Positions 8,129 to 16,878 of a stretch of DNA of 44,804 nucleotides are shown in pieces. The notes under the pieces were generated by a model that was given only the letters and a program-made list of their open reading frames with translations, had not been told where the DNA came from and made no database searches. Every line of letters starts with the position of its first letter. The first letter of the stretch is position 1. The translations under genes were made by a program, and so were the position numbers. Source of the stretch: Deltaproteobacteria bacterium (GTDB taxonomy: Bacteria; Desulfobacterota; WTBG01; JAGOGO01); NCBI GenBank assembly GCA_017996625.1, contig JAGOGO010000010.1, positions 1 through 44,804 on the forward strand, read 5' to 3'.

Positions 8129-9184
8129 ATGAAAAAAAAGACAGTGCGATCACTCCTGGGAATAGCGGTAAGCGCTCTTCTCTTGCTGTATGTTATTCGC
8201 GATGTGAGCATTGATCAGCTGGCTGTTTCTCTGGTTCAGGCAAATTACTACTACATTATTCCCGCCCTGCCTCTCACCTTGGTTTTTTACTGGCTTCGAG
8301 CAGTACGCTGGCACTATCTTCTTAAGCCTATTAAACCAGTCCCGCATTCGCAGCTTTTCAGCATCACCATCATCGGCTTCATGGTGAATAACGTTCTTCC
8401 GGTGCGCATTGGTGAGTTGGTTCGTGCGTACCTCTTGGGCACACGGGAAAACCTGAGCAAGAGTCTTTCCCTGGCTACAATCGTTATCGAGCGGATACTC
8501 GACGGATTGGCCATCCTATCGTTTCTGGTCCCGATCATACTGTTCTTTTCATTTCCTCTCTGGCTCGAACGGGTGGGGATTATTCTTTTAGCTAGCTATG
8601 CTGTCCTCATCGGTTTTCTTGTCTTTCTCAATTCATATCGTACCAGCGTGGTAATGGTACTACAGCGGATTGTCTCACCTCTTTCGCTTACCATGAGCCA
8701 TCGCATCGGCATGATTGTACATTCATTCTGTGAAGGGTTGAAACTCTTCCAGTCCCCCTCACAGCTGTTTTGGGTCTTCTTCTATTCCTACTCTATCTGG
8801 ATAATCGCCGCCGGAGTCATCATGCTTTTTCTCTACTCGTTTCATTTTTCGTTTCCTGTGCACGCCCCTTTTCTTCTTCTCGTCATCATGGCGCTCGGAG
8901 CAGCCATTCCTTCTTCACCGGGGTTTGTCGGGACCCTTCAATTTTTCTGCGTAACCGGGCTAGCGTTTTTCGGAATCCCCAGGAGTGAATCACTTGGATT
9001 TTCAATTGTTTATCACGCATGCCAGTATATTCCCGTGACACTACTGGGATTCTTTTTCCTGAGCAGGAGTCGTCTGCGTCTTAAGGAGATTACGAATGAA
9101 GGGGGCGACTTCGGAGAGAATCCGAACAGGGCAATAAAAAGGCCGGGCATGAGCCCGGCCCTCAAAAGGAGGAGAGAATTTTAA
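8129..9184 (+). CDS. LPG-synthase transmembrane-domain (UPF0104) family protein
   Basis: A 351-residue polytopic membrane protein starting MKKKTVRSLLGIAVSALLLL. It carries the family marks FYWLRAVRWHYLLKP near 60, GFMVNNVLPVRIGELVRAYLLG near 90-110, a second conserved block IVIERILDGL, and IPSSPGFVGTLQFF near 265-280. Proteins of this family resemble the flippase half of MprF and AglD/DUF2029-type lipid transporters, and act in the inner membrane. No catalytic synthase domain follows, so lipid or polyprenyl-carrier transport is more likely than lysyl transfer. The open frame extends upstream into pilB, but ATG 8129 has GGGAGAG about 13 bases upstream and gives the natural N-terminus. The last ~15 codons contain a strong hairpin that functions on the other strand. 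Confidence 0.8.
   Translation: MKKKTVRSLLGIAVSALLLLYVIRDVSIDQLAVSLVQANYYYIIPALPLTLVFYWLRAVRWHYLLKPIKPVPHSQLFSITIIGFMVNNVLPVRIGELVRAYLLGTRENLSKSLSLATIVIERILDGLAILSFLVPIILFFSFPLWLERVGIILLASYAVLIGFLVFLNSYRTSVVMVLQRIVSPLSLTMSHRIGMIVHSFCEGLKLFQSPSQLFWVFFYSYSIWIIAAGVIMLFLYSFHFSFPVHAPFLLLVIMALGAAIPSSPGFVGTLQFFCVTGLAFFGIPRSESLGFSIVYHACQYIPVTLLGFFFLSRSRLRLKEITNEGGDFGENPNRAIKRPGMSPALKRRREF
9134..9160 (-). terminator. Rho-independent terminator for the minus-strand gene
   Basis: An 8-bp perfect stem GGCCGGGC / GCCCGGCC with an ATGA loop occupies 9141-9160. Read on the minus strand it is followed by TTTTTATT, so it should terminate transcription of the GalT-like gene ending at 9297. It lies inside the last codons of the convergent plus-strand membrane-protein gene. 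Confidence 0.8.
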
Positions 9185-9296
9185 ACTATACATATAGACA
9201 GAGCATCAATAATTGAGTTCACGAGAAATAAGACTAGATTATCGGAAAGTAGGAATAATGAAAATTGGCGGGTTTCTTCCCGGAAAGCTCTTCTAT

Positions 9297-10337
9297 TTAC
9301 CAGCTTTCACGTATCTCCCAACAGACATCTTCAGGTCTGAGGGTTGCGAGAGATTCTTCATGAAGGAGGCTGGTAAAACTGACATCGCTGGTGTCTACGG
9401 GAGGAATAGTAAACCGGGGAATAAGACGCACATGGGTCCAGAAATACTCTTTCTCTTTTATTCCTGAATAGAGAGCAAGATTGAAGCTGTAGAGGTTTTT
9501 TTGTTCCAGATAGGAAAAGATTTTCTGAAGGCCTTGAGAAAAATCTCTGACCTGCTGCCGTGTAAGATCCAGAATCGACAGGTTCTTTCTGAAGATCCCC
9601 ATGACATCAAACATCATTCCTTTTGGCGCAAAATAGACAAGCCAACACACGCTTCCGGTTTCGCCAATGTAGCGCACCTTTCTGCGCCTTTCTTCCTCGA
9701 TCAAGTCATCCCAGTAGTTAATGCCAAACTTCTTATAATACCGCTTTCCTCGCTGCATGAGCAGGCGATGATGATCCGATGGTTCCTTGTCAGCCATCAG
9801 GTGCAGGTGAGGATGGATAAGGCTTCCTCCGGAAGGAGGCATGTAATTCCAATTGATGCAGAAGTACTTGCACCTTGAATTTTTCTCCGCTACATGGTTG
9901 AAGAATGCTTGTGCAGCCAAGAACCCGTTGAAAAGCAGGCTCTCGGAAAACTGTGTCAGGCTGACGAAGTGATCCCGAGAAAAGATAGCGAGAGCATTGT
10001 GCTGATCATAGGGCATGGAATTGGGAAAAACCAGTGCGTCCCCGATAGAAATTCTCCCTTCTGGTGCAAACTCCGGGATGAATTTCGGGGTCATGTCATC
10101 GACGTTGCCTCTGCAAAAAGGACACGGCCTTTTTGCCGACTTTTCTATGATGCTCTGCAGGTCAGGCGGGTGAACAAATCGGAATTTCAGATTGGTCACG
10201 CGGCTTCTTTTTCTGGTGAGCGGATCAAATCGAAATTCAAAGCTTGCCTGGGTGTGCTGGAATTCTTTCCGGGGATCGAGAAAATGAATGTTCTTCGTTG
10301 ATTTTGTAAATCGCACTGGCATCTGTGGCTCCCGCAA
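9297..10337 (-). CDS. GalT-like nucleotidylyltransferase (HIT superfamily)
   Basis: A 346-residue protein resembling the galactose-1-phosphate uridylyltransferase family. It has a metal-binding CPFCRGN near residue 72, the N-terminal-lobe block FPNSMPYDQHNALAIFSRDHF, and the active-site segment GGSLIHPHLHLMA near 167-180. The second His-rich strand WTHVRLIPRF lies near 305. In true GalT the catalytic His lies in HPHGQ; here the motif is HPHLH, so nucleotidyl transfer or phosphorylase chemistry on a sugar phosphate is likely but the substrate may differ. It is transcribed alone, convergent with the membrane-protein gene, and ends at a good terminator. ADP- or UDP-sugar phosphorylase activity is the main alternative. 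Confidence 0.7.
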   Translation of the reverse strand: MREPQMPVRFTKSTKNIHFLDPRKEFQHTQASFEFRFDPLTRKRSRVTNLKFRFVHPPDLQSIIEKSAKRPCPFCRGNVDDMTPKFIPEFAPEGRISIGDALVFPNSMPYDQHNALAIFSRDHFVSLTQFSESLLFNGFLAAQAFFNHVAEKNSRCKYFCINWNYMPPSGGSLIHPHLHLMADKEPSDHHRLLMQRGKRYYKKFGINYWDDLIEEERRRKVRYIGETGSVCWLVYFAPKGMMFDVMGIFRKNLSILDLTRQQVRDFSQGLQKIFSYLEQKNLYSFNLALYSGIKEKEYFWTHVRLIPRFTIPPVDTSDVSFTSLLHEESLATLRPEDVCWEIRESW

Positions 10338-10465
10338 AGGATAAGTGGCATGGCTGTATGAGTGCCTCTTATTCTATAGAAAAGAAACCATTCCGGCAAA
10401 GATAAAAACAATCAGGATAGTGTTTCGAGAGCACCGGATGGCTGAGAGTGTTTCTGGAATATCAT

Positions 10466-11191
10466 TCATGATGAGCGCGAGGGAGTGGGCATGGGATGGA
10501 AACTGCCGGGAAATGACCATCGACCAGGTTGCGTATCGCCGGAAAGAGAATTGCGGAGGCGATCAAGGTATTCGTTTCTGCTGATCTCAAGAGCACCAAA
10601 GTGGTGCAGATGGGACGTGTAGACCTGGCAGTCGATGAGGTCAAATTCCCATGCGCGAAGAAGCTGCACAAGGTGCACGAATGCTACCTTGGAGGCATTT
10701 TTGACACGATAAAACATCGACTCACCAAAAAAGATGCGTCCCAGCGCAACTCCATAGAGTCCGCCGGCAAGTGCCCCCTGGTACCAACTTTCCACCGAGT
10801 GGGCAAAACCCTGCTCATGGAGACGGCAATAGGCAGTGATCATGTCCTCTACGATCCAGGTTCCCTGCTGACCTCGTCGTTTCTGCTCAGCACATCCCCG
10901 GATAACGTCTTCAAATGCCGTATCGAGAGTGACTGTGAATGTTCCTTTCTTGATGGCCTTGAGGAGGCTCCTGGAAATTACAAGATCCTCAGGGTACAGG
11001 ACAAGGCGGGGATCAGGCGACCACCACAGAATCGGAGAGTCTTCGGTGTACCAAGGAAAAATTCCACATTGATAGGCAAGCAGAACGCGCTCTATGCTTA
11101 GATCGCCACCGATTGCAAGAAGGCCGTCAGGCTCTGCTGCTTCCGGAGGTGGAAATACCAGTTCATCTGGCAGTCGATAAATGGGCATCAC
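10466..11191 (-). CDS. aat: Leucyl/phenylalanyl-tRNA-protein transferase
   Basis: A 241-residue Aat enzyme that adds Leu or Phe from aminoacyl-tRNA to proteins with N-terminal Arg or Lys, marking them for ClpS/ClpAP. Signature blocks are GLLAIGGDLS (23-32), YQCGIFPWY (40-48), WWSPDPR (56-62), HSVESWYQGALAGGLYGVALGRIFFGESMF (about 131-160) and DCQ near 188. Its GTG start directly follows the clpA stop, with an ATG as second codon (11188), so translation is probably coupled to clpA. The C-terminal tail after about residue 215 is somewhat divergent. Gene order clpS-clpA-aat places the whole N-degron branch in one transcript. Confidence 0.95.
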   Translation of the reverse strand: MMPIYRLPDELVFPPPEAAEPDGLLAIGGDLSIERVLLAYQCGIFPWYTEDSPILWWSPDPRLVLYPEDLVISRSLLKAIKKGTFTVTLDTAFEDVIRGCAEQKRRGQQGTWIVEDMITAYCRLHEQGFAHSVESWYQGALAGGLYGVALGRIFFGESMFYRVKNASKVAFVHLVQLLRAWEFDLIDCQVYTSHLHHFGALEISRNEYLDRLRNSLSGDTQPGRWSFPGSFHPMPTPSRSS

Positions 11192-13447
11192 TCAGGAGTA
11201 ATGAAAGATAGGAGTGTCACCATGCTCGCTCAAATCGATGGTAACCGTCCCTCCCTTGAGGAGCTTTCCGAACAGAATTTCTTCACTAAGAACATTCTTG
11301 ATAGTTGTCTGAATCAGGCGTGACAATGGTCGAGCTCCATAAATAGGGTCATACCCATGCTGTGCCAGCCACGTACGAACTTCGGGCGAGAGAATAACCC
11401 GTACCTTGCGCTCGGCCAGCTGCGCTCCGAGTTCAGCCATGAACTTGTCCACAATTTTTTCCATTATCACCGGTGTTAGCGCATGAAAGGTGATAATCCC
11501 ATCCAGACGATTGCGAAATTCCGGGCTGAACAACTTCTCAACAGCCTTTTTGCCCTCCTGGCTTTTGTCTGTTATCTCACCGCCTGCGAATCCAAGCTGG
11601 GTTGAGCTCATTTCCCGGGCTCCCGCATTAGAAGTCATCATCAGGACAACATGGCGGAAGTCAGCCTTCTTGCCGTTGTTGTCGGTGAGAGTCGCATGGT
11701 CCATGATCTGGAGAAGAATGTTGAATATATCCAGGTGGGCCTTTTCTATTTCATCCAAGAGCAACACACTATAAGGATTTTTTCTGACGGCATCAGTGAG
11801 CAGTCCACCTTGGTCAAAACCGATATAACCAGGAGGTGCGCCGATAAGCCGAGCCACTGCATGCTTCTCCATGTATTCGCTCATATCAAAGCGCAAAAAA
11901 TTGATGCCGAGAACGCTGGCCAGCTGTTTTGCCACTTCCGTCTTGCCGACACCCGTGGGCCCAATAAAGAGAAATGATCCGATTGGCTTGTCCGGAAGTC
12001 CAAGCCCGGCCCGGGATCGCTTGATTGCGGTGACAAGATTCTTAATGGCCTCATCTTGGCCGAAGACCTTTGCGTTAAGTTCGCCTTCGAGGTTTTGCAG
12101 CTGAATCTTGTCGGATGATGAGACGCTTCGCAGGGGGATTTTCGCCATGCGGGCCACTACCTTTTCAATGTCTTTCGGAGTGATAGCGGACCTTCTTTTG
12201 CGTTCCGGACTCACCTTGAATATGGCTCCTGCCTCATCAATCACGTCAATCGCTTTATCCGGAAGAAAGCGATCATTGATATGCTTCGCCGCCAATTCAG
12301 TTGCTGATTCAAGGGCAGCAGAGGTGTAGGTGACACCATGATGTTTTTCGTAATACTGCTTCAGCCCTTTAAGAATGCTGAGCGTTTCAGCGGTTGATGG
12401 TTCAGCGATCTCGATTTTTTGAAAGCGCCGAGAAAGCGCTCGGTCTTTTTCAAAATGATTCTTGTATTCCTCGTACGTTGTCGTGCCAATGCAGCGCATG
12501 GTGCCGGAAGCGAGGACAGGCTTGAGAATATTCGATGCATCCATGGACCCGCCACTCGTAGCGCCGGCCCCAACGACAGTGTGGATCTCATCGATTGCCA
12601 ATATTGCATCTGGCTGTTGTTGGAGTTCAGTGATAACTCCCTTGAGCCGAGCCTCGAAATCACCGCGGTATTTTGTCCCAGCCAGAAGCGCGCCCATATC
12701 AAGGGCATAGATCTGTGTATTCGCTAATGCTTCGGGAACATCTCTAAGAACAGTCTTAAGTGCCAAGCCTTCGATAATTGCGGTTTTCCCCACTCCTGGA
12801 TCACCAACGAGAATAGGGTTGTTCTTGAGGCGGCGGCCCAGTATCTGAATCATGCGCAGCAACTCAGCTTCACGTCCTATCAGCGGGTCGATGCGACCGG
12901 CTCTTGCCTTCTCAACCAGATTAACCGTAAAGCGTTCCAGTGCGCTTGGACATTTTTGACCGAATTCGCCCTCATTTTCTCTTTCATCCGCATCCGGCTG
13001 CCATTGATCGTCAGAGGACTTTGATATTCCATGAGAGATATAATTCAGAATATCCAGCCGGGTGATCCCTTGAGATTTGAGAAAATAGACTGCATAGGTA
13101 TCCTCTTCTTCAAACATAGCTGCAAGCAAGTCGCCAATAGTGACTTCCTTTTTTTCCGAGGATTGGGCCTGCAGAATAGCCCGTTGAAGCATACGCTGAA
13201 ATCCGACGGTTTGAATAATCTCTTTATTGCTTTCTTCAGGAGCGGCATCGAGATGCTCGGTAAAAAATTCTTCCAGATTTTTTTTCAGTTCAGGTATGTC
13301 TGCTCCGCATTGACGCAGGATGCGACTCCCGGCGTCATCCTTAAGGATGGCAAGAAGCACGTGCTCAATAGTGAGGAGTTCATGCCGGCGCAGCCGTACT
13401 TCACGGACTGCGGCAGCAAACGTCATTTCAAGTTCTCTGCTAATCAT
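11192..13447 (-). CDS. clpA: ATP-dependent Clp protease ATPase subunit ClpA
   Basis: A 751-residue HSP100 unfoldase. The Clp-N double repeat spans residues 1-145. AAA module 1 has Walker [11 protein letters not shown] near 218, and the second has [15 protein letters not shown] near 500 and Walker [12 protein letters not shown] near 565. There is no ClpB-type middle coiled coil, which separates ClpA from ClpB and ClpC. The loop STQLGFAGG near 618 corresponds to the hydrophobic tripeptide loop that docks on ClpP. It unfolds proteins for ClpP in the cytoplasm and takes N-degron substrates from ClpS, encoded just upstream. The 117-base gap between clpS and clpA carries the palindrome CCCGTCGACGGG (13529-13540) and is repeat-like. 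No clpP is in the window. Confidence 0.96.
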   Translation of the reverse strand: MISRELEMTFAAAVREVRLRRHELLTIEHVLLAILKDDAGSRILRQCGADIPELKKNLEEFFTEHLDAAPEESNKEIIQTVGFQRMLQRAILQAQSSEKKEVTIGDLLAAMFEEEDTYAVYFLKSQGITRLDILNYISHGISKSSDDQWQPDADERENEGEFGQKCPSALERFTVNLVEKARAGRIDPLIGREAELLRMIQILGRRLKNNPILVGDPGVGKTAIIEGLALKTVLRDVPEALANTQIYALDMGALLAGTKYRGDFEARLKGVITELQQQPDAILAIDEIHTVVGAGATSGGSMDASNILKPVLASGTMRCIGTTTYEEYKNHFEKDRALSRRFQKIEIAEPSTAETLSILKGLKQYYEKHHGVTYTSAALESATELAAKHINDRFLPDKAIDVIDEAGAIFKVSPERKRRSAITPKDIEKVVARMAKIPLRSVSSSDKIQLQNLEGELNAKVFGQDEAIKNLVTAIKRSRAGLGLPDKPIGSFLFIGPTGVGKTEVAKQLASVLGINFLRFDMSEYMEKHAVARLIGAPPGYIGFDQGGLLTDAVRKNPYSVLLLDEIEKAHLDIFNILLQIMDHATLTDNNGKKADFRHVVLMMTSNAGAREMSSTQLGFAGGEITDKSQEGKKAVEKLFSPEFRNRLDGIITFHALTPVIMEKIVDKFMAELGAQLAERKVRVILSPEVRTWLAQHGYDPIYGARPLSRLIQTTIKNVLSEEILFGKLLKGGTVTIDLSEHGDTPIFHYS

Positions 13448-13455
13448 GTGTGATA

Positions 13456-13564
13456 GCCTCGTAAAAAATCAAACCCCTGCAAGGAGGAGCGACCCCAGCC
13501 GACGCGGGTTGCGACTTAGTTCATCATCCCCGTCGACGGGCACGGATTTTGGAAATGCCGTCAT
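13456..13564. repeat. Repeat-like spacer between clpS and clpA
   Basis: The spacer starts with GCCTCGTAAAAA (13456-13467), which is the exact reverse complement of 14168-14179 on the far side of clpS. It also holds a perfect 12-base palindrome CCCGTCGACGGG (13529-13540). No gene is present. The paired 12-base sequences put clpS and its promoter between inverted repeats. Confidence 0.55.
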
Positions 13565-13879
13565 TTACGCTTCTTCCATGCTACACTTCAGAGGAAATCC
13601 CTTTTGTTCTGCCAGCTGATGGACTGCGGCAATCTTGGTTTCAGCTATCTCTGCAGTATAGATGCCACAGGAAGCAATTCCGCTTTTGTGGATTGTGAGC
13701 ATGATGTGCACTGCTTCTGAAGGTGTCTTGGAAAACACGTTTTGCAGAACGTGTACGACAAAGTCCATGGTTGTGAAGTTATCGTTATGCATCAGAACCT
13801 TATAGCGCGACGGCTCACGCACTGCTTCCCGGATCTTTGTGGCAAGCAATTCATCAACAGTGTTCTGCTCTTTGGCCAT
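13565..13879 (-). CDS. clpS: ClpS N-degron adaptor
   Basis: A 104-residue adaptor that binds destabilising N-terminal residues and hands the proteins to ClpA. The flexible N-terminal tail (1-24) is followed by the core YKVLMHNDNFTTMDFVVHVL, where N32, D33 and M38 match the binding pocket and gatekeeper positions. KSGIASCG with H64 completes the pocket. An upstream frame extends to 14152, but the start at 13879 matches family length and lies about 40 bases downstream of a predicted transcription start. The region upstream of that start is promoter and repeat sequence, so the long form is rejected. It is first in the clpS-clpA-aat operon. Confidence 0.93.
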   Translation of the reverse strand: MAKEQNTVDELLATKIREAVREPSRYKVLMHNDNFTTMDFVVHVLQNVFSKTPSEAVHIMLTIHKSGIASCGIYTAEIAETKIAAVHQLAEQKGFPLKCSMEEA

Positions 13880-13925
13880 ACAGCATTCGCTCCAGAAAAG
13901 GACCTTCCAGGGATAACCCTCTCCT

Positions 13926-13954
13926 ATAATAGGGAAGTCGCTTGAGTCAGTCAA
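13926..13954 (-). promoter_or_regulatory. Sigma70-type promoter of clpS-clpA-aat
   Basis: On the minus strand TTGACT (13949-13954) and TATTAT (13926-13931) are separated by exactly 17 bases. The inferred transcription start near 13919 leaves a leader of about 40 bases before clpS. Spacing and hexamers are close to consensus, so this is the best housekeeping-type promoter for the operon. Confidence 0.8.
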
Positions 13955-14055
13955 GGTTTGACAGTTGAGAAAGTGGACAGCGTATCGGGACAGGAAACGG
14001 CTTGATAAGACCGGTAGACCTTCGTTGGTTGAGAGCTGAACGGAGCCTGGGGCAA

Positions 14056-14179
14056 GGAAGTCCCGTCCCGCGCCTCGCGGGATTACTTCGTCGTCTCCAA
14101 GACGACTTCCAACGAAGTGGGCATCACTTCGTTGCTCATAGGTTGCCGCCACGCGGCTTACTGGCGCTTTTTACGAGGC
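14056..14179. repeat. Hairpin array with 70-bp repeat, copy 1
   Basis: Four hairpins follow each other: CCCGCG/CGCGGG (about 14066-14080), GTCGTCT/AGACGAC (about 14089-14106), AACGAAGTG/CACTTCGTT (14111-14119 with 14125-14133) and GCCGC/GCGGC (about 14146-14158). Positions 14105-14174 are identical to 27020-27089. The array ends in TTTTTACGAGGC, the inverted partner of 13456-13467. It lies upstream of the clpS promoter in a region without genes. Confidence 0.8.
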
Positions 14180-14214
14180 CATCAACATTGAATCTCTGAT
14201 CCTGCTGTCCTGAT

Positions 14215-14340
14215 GCATACCCACGGAGCACCGCACGTGAGGATCTGAAAGCATGCCAGCGAAGGCTCTGGCACATGGCATCCCGCGCTTCAGCCGAAGG
14301 AGGAACCCCCGGATACCTGAGCAGAAAATCTCCGTGATGC
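14215..14340 (+). ncRNA. Candidate structured RNA, possibly glycine-riboswitch-like
   Basis: A closing helix is formed by GCAT plus CACGGAG (14215-14228, with a 3-base bulge) and CTCCGTG plus ATGC (14330-14340). Inside are the hairpin TGCCAG/CTGGCA (14254-14259 with 14268-14273) and a small CTTC-AGCC-GAAG hairpin followed by GGAGGAACCCCCGGA. The string GCCGAAGGAG and the following A/G-rich part loosely recall glycine riboswitches, but the downstream gene is not a glycine gene and the match is imperfect. It lies about 106 bases before the exported-protein gene. A chance structure is possible. Confidence 0.25.
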
Positions 14341-14446
14341 TTCGTCCTTGTTTTCCCGCCTGCAGTATGGTAAATTTAAGCTATTAAAAGTGCTGCCGTT
14401 TGTTGGATACTCGTCATTGACGTTACACTGAATTGTGGAGGAACGA

Positions 14447-14869
14447 ATGAACCTTTTCTGGAGGATAATGGTGCTGATGGTGGCAGGATACTTTTCTTTT
14501 CTGCCGGTGTCTTCCTTTTCCGCCGAAGAGGAAGAGGCTATCATGGTAAGTGAAAAAAATCTGTCAATGATGCCTTGCAAATATCTCCATAAACGTATCG
14601 TTACCGAAGGTGCTTTTTTGGATGTTTCTACGTCTCTCCTTGATACGAGATTTTATGACAAGGGAACCGAGTTCGATGCAAGGTCGTATATCAACTTCCG
14701 TACGGTTGACGAACAAATGTTCACGTATTTCATCCATCAGAGCAAAGCGGATATCCTTTCAGCCTTGAAAACAGGAGATCGGATAGTTATTACCGGGACC
14801 ATCACCTCATGCGCGGATAAGCGGCCATGGATAAAGGTTGACTCGGTTATTCGTGCTACCGAGAAATAA
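14447..14869 (+). CDS. Small exported protein with OB-fold-like domain
   Basis: A 140-residue protein with a signal peptide: MNLFWRIMVLMVAGYFSFL, then a likely cleavage after SSFSA (about residue 26). The mature part has alternating strands, with KRIVTEGAFLDVS, ARSYINFRT and a strand pair DRIVITGTITSC...PWIKVDSV that looks like an OB-fold nucleic-acid/ligand-binding barrel seen in small periplasmic proteins. Two cysteines (in MPCKY and TSCAD) could form a disulfide. The ATG at 14447 was chosen because GGAGG lies about six bases upstream; an in-frame GTG/ATG slightly upstream (14435) would overlap it. No function is recognised. A terminator follows about 115 bases later, so it appears to be a single-gene unit. 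Confidence 0.7.
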   Translation: MNLFWRIMVLMVAGYFSFLPVSSFSAEEEEAIMVSEKNLSMMPCKYLHKRIVTEGAFLDVSTSLLDTRFYDKGTEFDARSYINFRTVDEQMFTYFIHQSKADILSALKTGDRIVITGTITSCADKRPWIKVDSVIRATEK

Positions 14870-14984
14870 GTGCATCGGCTGCTTCATATTCTTGAAATGC
14901 TGGATGCACACTCTCCTCCTGGAGACCCTGGAGCAAGGCGCCTAATAAAAGAAAGTCCCTTCGAGAAAATGTTTTTGATTAAGG

Positions 14985-15021
14985 AAGAGATCGAACAGTC
15001 GTTCTGCCGATCTCTTTTTTT
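14985..15021 (+). terminator. Rho-independent terminator after the small exported-protein gene
   Basis: A 9-bp stem AAGAGATCG (14985-14993) pairs with CGATCTCTT (15008-15016) around a 14-base loop and runs into a T tract (15015-15021). It closes the transcript of the exported-protein gene just before lnt. Confidence 0.75.
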
Positions 15022-15034
15022 CACTTTTTAACGG

Positions 15035-16669
15035 TTGACGGCATTATCAGGCTGTCATAAGCGGTCGAACCTTCTTATGCATGGTCTTCAACGTCTACTG
15101 GCCTCTCTCTCGGTGAGAGATCTTCTGCTATCTATAGTGAGCGGAAGTCTTCTGACTCTTTCCTTGCCTGCTCATGACCTTTCCTGGCTCGCCTGGGGCA
15201 GCTTGATACCTCTCTTCTTCGCTCTTGAAGGGAAACCTCCGGCAGCCATGTTTCGGCTCGGACTGCTGGCCGGATTTGTTCACTACCTCTCAATGCTCTA
15301 TTGGACTGTGGTGGCGATGCATTTTTACGGCAAAATCCCCATTATCCTGAGCATCATATTACTCATGATGCTCGCGATGTATTTGAGCCTCTATGTCGGT
15401 ATCGCTAGCTGGGGAATCGGACGCTTGGCTTCGCACATCGGTTTCCAAAAGGCAGTTGCTGCGATGCCTTCATTGTGGGTAGCAACTGAGTATATGCGCA
15501 GTCATCTTCTTACCGGATTTCCCTGGTGCCTTCTAGGCTACTCTCAGTACCACAATCTCGTGGTTGTCCAAATGGCTGATCTAACCGGGGTCCTTGGCAT
15601 TAGTTTTGTGATCGTCCTCGTGAATGCATGTTTGTTCGTCGTTCTGAAATTGACTCTCTCTTGTTTTCGGAAAGGATCTGCGGATGGACTGCTCTTTCCG
15701 CTTTTTTTTATTGCACTCACGATAGCTGTAATTGTAGGCGTAAACACCTATGGTGCCTGGCGCGTGCAGGGGCTGCAAGCATCGATCGCACAATGTCCGA
15801 AGGCTCAGGTTGGACTCGTTCAAGGGAATATCGACCAAAGTCAGAAATGGAACCCTACCAATTTTACGAGGACGCTGGAGACGTATCAGTTACTGACGCG
15901 TAAAGCGGTGCAGACAAAAACTGATGTGATAGTTTGGCCTGAAACAGCTGTTCCTGGCTATTACGTGCCGGAACTCGCAGAATCTCATTTCATGTCAGAC
16001 CTCTCCCGGCAGGTCGAAAGCGCTATTATTTTTGGGAGCCTGTCGTACGAACGCAGGCCGGCTGGTTTTGCACTTTACAACAGCGCGTTTATGGTCTCGT
16101 CGCATCAATCCGAACTCCTACGCTATGACAAGGTCCATCTGGTTCCTTTCGGGGAGTACGTGCCACTTAAGCCATTGCTGCCGTTTGTTGATAAGCTGGT
16201 TGAAGGAATCGGAGAGTTCTCTGTGGGAAACAGGTATCCACTTTTTTCTTTCGGCCGCGGCACAGGTGGCATAGTGATCTGTTACGAAGCGATATTCCCC
16301 CAGTATGCACGCGCCTATGTCAACCGCGGAGCAACTGTTCTCGTGAACATTACTAATGATGCATGGTTTGGCCATACGGATGCACCTTACCAACATTTCG
16401 CCATGGCAATTATGCGAGCAGTTGAAAATCGGGTTCCACTTATCAGGGCTGCCAACACCGGGATATCCGCCATTGTCAGTCCCCTCGGAGAAGTACAGGA
16501 TGCGACCCCCCTTTTTGTTGAAGCCTTCCTCAGCGGCACCATTCCTATTCGCGAAACACACACAGTATATAGTAGGTATGGTGACCTCATTGCGGTCTTA
16601 GTCGCAGGTTTCGCGCTTGCCCCTGTTTTCCTCATTCATGTTTTAAGAAGAACAACCGATACTATATAG
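15035..16669 (+). CDS. lnt: Apolipoprotein N-acyltransferase Lnt
   Basis: Up to 544 residues. Six or so membrane helices (residues 25-240) precede a periplasmic nitrilase-fold domain (about 265-510) and a last membrane helix. The catalytic triad is visible: Glu in VWPETAVPG near 309, Lys in YDKVHLVPFGEYVP near 368 and Cys in VICYEAIFP near 421. It adds the third acyl chain to the N-terminal Cys of lipoproteins in the inner membrane, which fits the lipoprotein PilP encoded nearby. The open frame begins with TTG at 15035 next to the terminator T tract; the ATG at 15077 (MHGLQRLL) gives a more usual length and may be the true start. Confidence 0.93.
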   Translation: MTALSGCHKRSNLLMHGLQRLLASLSVRDLLLSIVSGSLLTLSLPAHDLSWLAWGSLIPLFFALEGKPPAAMFRLGLLAGFVHYLSMLYWTVVAMHFYGKIPIILSIILLMMLAMYLSLYVGIASWGIGRLASHIGFQKAVAAMPSLWVATEYMRSHLLTGFPWCLLGYSQYHNLVVVQMADLTGVLGISFVIVLVNACLFVVLKLTLSCFRKGSADGLLFPLFFIALTIAVIVGVNTYGAWRVQGLQASIAQCPKAQVGLVQGNIDQSQKWNPTNFTRTLETYQLLTRKAVQTKTDVIVWPETAVPGYYVPELAESHFMSDLSRQVESAIIFGSLSYERRPAGFALYNSAFMVSSHQSELLRYDKVHLVPFGEYVPLKPLLPFVDKLVEGIGEFSVGNRYPLFSFGRGTGGIVICYEAIFPQYARAYVNRGATVLVNITNDAWFGHTDAPYQHFAMAIMRAVENRVPLIRAANTGISAIVSPLGEVQDATPLFVEAFLSGTIPIRETHTVYSRYGDLIAVLVAGFALAPVFLIHVLRRTTDTI

Positions 16670-16706
16670 CGTGAACCACACCTCCCTCGACGTCGGGGAT
16701 CCGAAT

Positions 16707-16743
16707 AAGCCACCAGAATATCAGGATAATTTCCTGGCGGCTT
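16707..16743. promoter_or_regulatory. Inverted repeat overlapping the pilM -35 box
   Basis: AAGCCACCAG (16707-16716) and CTGGCGGCTT (16734-16743) are complementary at nine of ten positions. The right arm runs into the TTGACA -35 hexamer of the pil promoter. No T tract follows on either strand, so an operator is a better reading than a terminator, though neither is proven. Confidence 0.4.
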
Positions 16744-16770
16744 GACAGGAAAAAAATATCTTTATATTTT
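16742..16770 (+). promoter_or_regulatory. Sigma70-type promoter of pilMNOPQ
   Basis: TTGACA (16742-16747) and TATTTT (16765-16770) are separated by 17 A/T-rich bases. The leader to the pilM ATG would be about 100 bases. It is the only strong promoter-like pair in the lnt-pilM gap. Confidence 0.7.
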
Positions 16771-16878
16771 CTAAACAAGGCGATGTTTTTACGTCGTTAT
16801 TCTTGCCATTGACTTGGGGAGGTGAGTGATTGCCGTAAGCGTACGACAGAATAATCTTTTGCGGGAGTTTCTCACTCA

